Of a stretch of 64,000 nt of DNA, positions 62,399-64,000 are shown in pieces; within the stretch, counting starts at the first letter, position 1, and the number at the start of each line of letters is the position of its first letter. Source of the DNA: Amycolatopsis taiwanensis DSM 45107 (lineage in GTDB: Bacteria > Actinomycetota > Actinomycetes > Mycobacteriales > Pseudonocardiaceae); contig NZ_JAFB01000010.1 in the NCBI RefSeq assembly GCF_000519205.1, positions 129,963-193,962 on the forward strand. Reading direction: 5' to 3'. The notes under the pieces were generated by a model. The model saw nothing but the letters and a program-made list of their open reading frames with translations. It searched no databases and was not told the DNA's origin. The translations under genes and the position numbers were made by a program.

Positions 62399-63193
62399 GT
62401 GACCGCCGGCCCGAGAACCGAAAGCCCACCGGAGCGTGTGCGGGCGGCCTTCGGGGTCGAGGCCGAGCCCGAACGGCTCCCGGGCAGTTCCGTGTGGCGT
62501 TGCGGCGGGATCGTGCTGAAGCCGGTGGCCGACCGCGCCCGGGCGGTGTGGCTGGCGCGCGTGCTGCGGCGGGTCGACGCGGCCGGGGTGCGGGTCGCCC
62601 GCCCGGTCCGCGCCACCGACGGGCGGTGGATCGTCGGGGGCTGGGCGGCGAGCCGGTACCTGAGCGGAACCCCCGAATGCCGGTACGACGAGATCATCCC
62701 GGCCACGCTGCGGCTGGCCCAGGCCATCACCGGCGAGCCGCGGCCCGGCTTCCGCCGCAAGGACGCCAACGCGCTCGCCGACCGCATCGCGTGGGAAGAG
62801 GCCGATATCCCGATCGCCGAGAACAAGGGCGGGCGCTGGTTCGAGGTGCTCGCCGTGGCGCGAAGGCAAGTGCGGCTGCCCGACCAGGTGGTGCCTGGTG
62901 ACCTTTTCGGCAGCCTGCTGTTCGACGGTGCCGAACCACCCGGCGTCGTCGATTTCGACCCGTATTACCGCCCCGCCGAATGGGGGGCCGCGATCGCCGT
63001 GGTGGACGCGGTTTCCTGGGGCGGCGCGGATATCGAACTGCTTCACCGGTGGTCACATCTGCCCGAGTGGTCCCAACTGTTGCTGCGCGCGTTACTCTTC
63101 CGCCTCGCCGGGCACGCGTTGAACCCGCGCGCCACGGCTTCCGCGCTCGACGGCCTGCGTGGCGCCGCCAGTGCGGTGAGTGAAATCCTTTGA
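62399..63193 (+). CDS. TIGR02569 family protein (kinase-like fold)
   Basis: 264 residues. SSVWRCGGIVLKPV holds a possible ATP-binding lysine, and QVVPGDLFGSLLFDGAEPPGVVDFDPYYRPAEWG matches the catalytic and metal segments of small-molecule kinases. The family is conserved in actinobacteria near moeZ; substrate unknown. The GTG at 62399 lies six bases after TAATCT, so the mRNA is probably leaderless. Confidence 0.85.
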   Translation: MTAGPRTESPPERVRAAFGVEAEPERLPGSSVWRCGGIVLKPVADRARAVWLARVLRRVDAAGVRVARPVRATDGRWIVGGWAASRYLSGTPECRYDEIIPATLRLAQAITGEPRPGFRRKDANALADRIAWEEADIPIAENKGGRWFEVLAVARRQVRLPDQVVPGDLFGSLLFDGAEPPGVVDFDPYYRPAEWGAAIAVVDAVSWGGADIELLHRWSHLPEWSQLLLRALLFRLAGHALNPRATASALDGLRGAASAVSEIL

Positions 63194-63254
63194 TGACCTG
63201 TGCAAGTTCGCTGGGTCAATGCTCACCGGCATCCCCGTGTGACGCCGAAGAAAT

Positions 63255-63292
63255 GTCAACCGCCTGAAACATTTGGCCGTTTTCCACGTAAC
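63255..63292 (+). promoter_or_regulatory. Candidate GlnR box upstream of the nitrite-reductase-type gene
   Basis: GTCAA, six bases, GAAAC (63255-63270), then GTAAC at 63288-63292. GlnR boxes are gTnAC-n6-GaAAC repeats; one of the first pair of half-sites deviates in its last base. It lies 42 bases before the gene start. Nitrogen control of this gene is expected from family knowledge only. Confidence 0.3.
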
Positions 63293-63333
63293 ACGCCGTT
63301 CCTACCTTCGGAACCGTCGGAAGGGAGGTACGC

Positions 63334-64000
63334 GTGACGCTGGCTGCGCAAACGATGCGGACCCTGGTCGTCGCCGGGCACGGCATGGTGGGGCATCGGC
63401 TCGTGGAGGTGTTGCGGGCCACGGACACCGAGGGCTCCTGGCGGGTGGTCGTGCTCGCCGAAGAGCCGCGCCCGGCGTACGACCGGGTCGCACTGACATC
63501 GTATGTAGACGGATGGGACGCGCGTGCGCTCAGCCTGTCCGGCTCGGACTACGCCGGCGATGAACGGGTGGGCCTGCGGCTGGGCGACCCGGTCCGGCGG
63601 ATCGACCGGGCGGCCCGGACGGTGACCACGGCGGGCGGCTTCAGGCAGGCCCACGATGCGCTCGTGCTCGCCACCGGCTCCCGCCCGTTCGTGCCCCCGG
63701 TGCCCGGGCACGACCTGCCCGGCTGCTTCGTCTACCGCACCATCGAAGACCTGGACGCGATCCGGGCCGCCGTGGAGCGCGCGATGACGACCAGGCGCGG
63801 GCGGGCCGCTGCCATGGTCGTCGGCGGCGGGCTCCTCGGCCTGGAGGCCGCCAAGGCCCTGCGCGACCTGGGACTTTCCCCGCATGTGGTGGAGATGGCG
63901 CCGCGATTGATGCCGATCCAGGTGGACGAGGGCGGCGGAAGCCTGCTGCGCAAGCTGGTCACCGAGCTGGACCTGACCGTCCACACCGGAACCTCCGCCG
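63334..64000 (+). CDS. NirB-like NAD(P)/FAD-dependent oxidoreductase (partial)
   Basis: The first 222 codons only; the gene runs past the window. MRTLVVAGHGMVGHRLVEVLR begins the FAD-binding Rossmann motif; DALVLATGSRPFVPPVPG and VVGGGLLGLEAAKALRDLGL (the second GxGxxG, NAD(P) binding) follow. The whole N-terminus resembles NirB, the large subunit of assimilatory nitrite reductase, but without the sirohaem part it could be another flavoprotein of that group. The GTG at 63334 follows AAGGGAGGTACGC. Confidence 0.85.
   Translation, partial: MTLAAQTMRTLVVAGHGMVGHRLVEVLRATDTEGSWRVVVLAEEPRPAYDRVALTSYVDGWDARALSLSGSDYAGDERVGLRLGDPVRRIDRAARTVTTAGGFRQAHDALVLATGSRPFVPPVPGHDLPGCFVYRTIEDLDAIRAAVERAMTTRRGRAAAMVVGGGLLGLEAAKALRDLGLSPHVVEMAPRLMPIQVDEGGGSLLRKLVTELDLTVHTGTSA

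Overview
The window is high-GC actinobacterial DNA (many GTG and some TTG starts, start/stop overlaps of 4 bases or fewer, several promoters that appear to drive leaderless mRNAs). Gene content and order fit the family Pseudonocardiaceae; an Amycolatopsis-like chromosome is my best guess, inferred from gene order and not tested by any search. There are no rRNA or tRNA genes, no insertion sequences and no CRISPR arrays that I can see. It is mostly a conserved housekeeping region dotted with a short dispersed palindrome.

From about 2.3 to 38 kb the gene order follows, from memory, the Mycobacterium tuberculosis stretch dapD-dapE-LOG ... tagA-DUF3117 ... O-methyltransferase-sigE-rseA-htrA-tatB-mrp-DUF1003-MgtE/CBS ... 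lpqY-sugA-sugB-sugC ... vapBC and corA. Lysine/peptidoglycan precursor synthesis (dapD, dapE), envelope stress (sigE, rseA, htrA), protein export (tatB), Fe-S assembly (mrp), trehalose-type sugar import (lpqY-sugABC) and Mg transport (MgtE-like, corA) are therefore in one neighbourhood. Between them lie regulator pairs (sensor kinase/NarL at 9.6-11.2 kb, LysR/MFS, AraC), an enoyl-CoA hydratase, a leucyl aminopeptidase, an acyl-CoA dehydrogenase and a SPFH protein.

From 38 to 50 kb the content is more variable: MaoC and DUF2332 proteins, a NUDIX hydrolase, a PH-domain membrane protein, a PHP phosphoesterase, a second two-component system, a multicopper oxidase with a small membrane partner, an aminotransferase broken by a frameshift, and a RecB-like Fe-S nuclease. 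From 50 to 63 kb a second mycobacterial-type block appears (PQQ-propeller protein, DEAD-box helicase, ferritin-like protein, DUF3107, TetR, DUF3152 metalloprotease, moeZ, TIGR02569 protein), with a TetR / DUF4873 / AurF-like diiron oxygenase / hydrolase insert at 54.6-57.6 kb. The window ends inside a nitrite-reductase-type flavoprotein gene.

The most unusual features are: (1) a family of about 50-60 bp palindromes with five complete or near-complete copies, one split copy and two half copies, mostly 3' of or between convergent genes; (2) one copy inside an MFS transporter gene, in frame, where the stop codon normally carried by the palindrome is changed to a lysine codon; (3) a 25-codon, proline-containing open frame behind a near-perfect Shine-Dalgarno sequence upstream of corA, a candidate leader peptide; (4) a perfect 16-bp hairpin inside vapC, followed by a frameshifted AbrB-type gene in the same operon.
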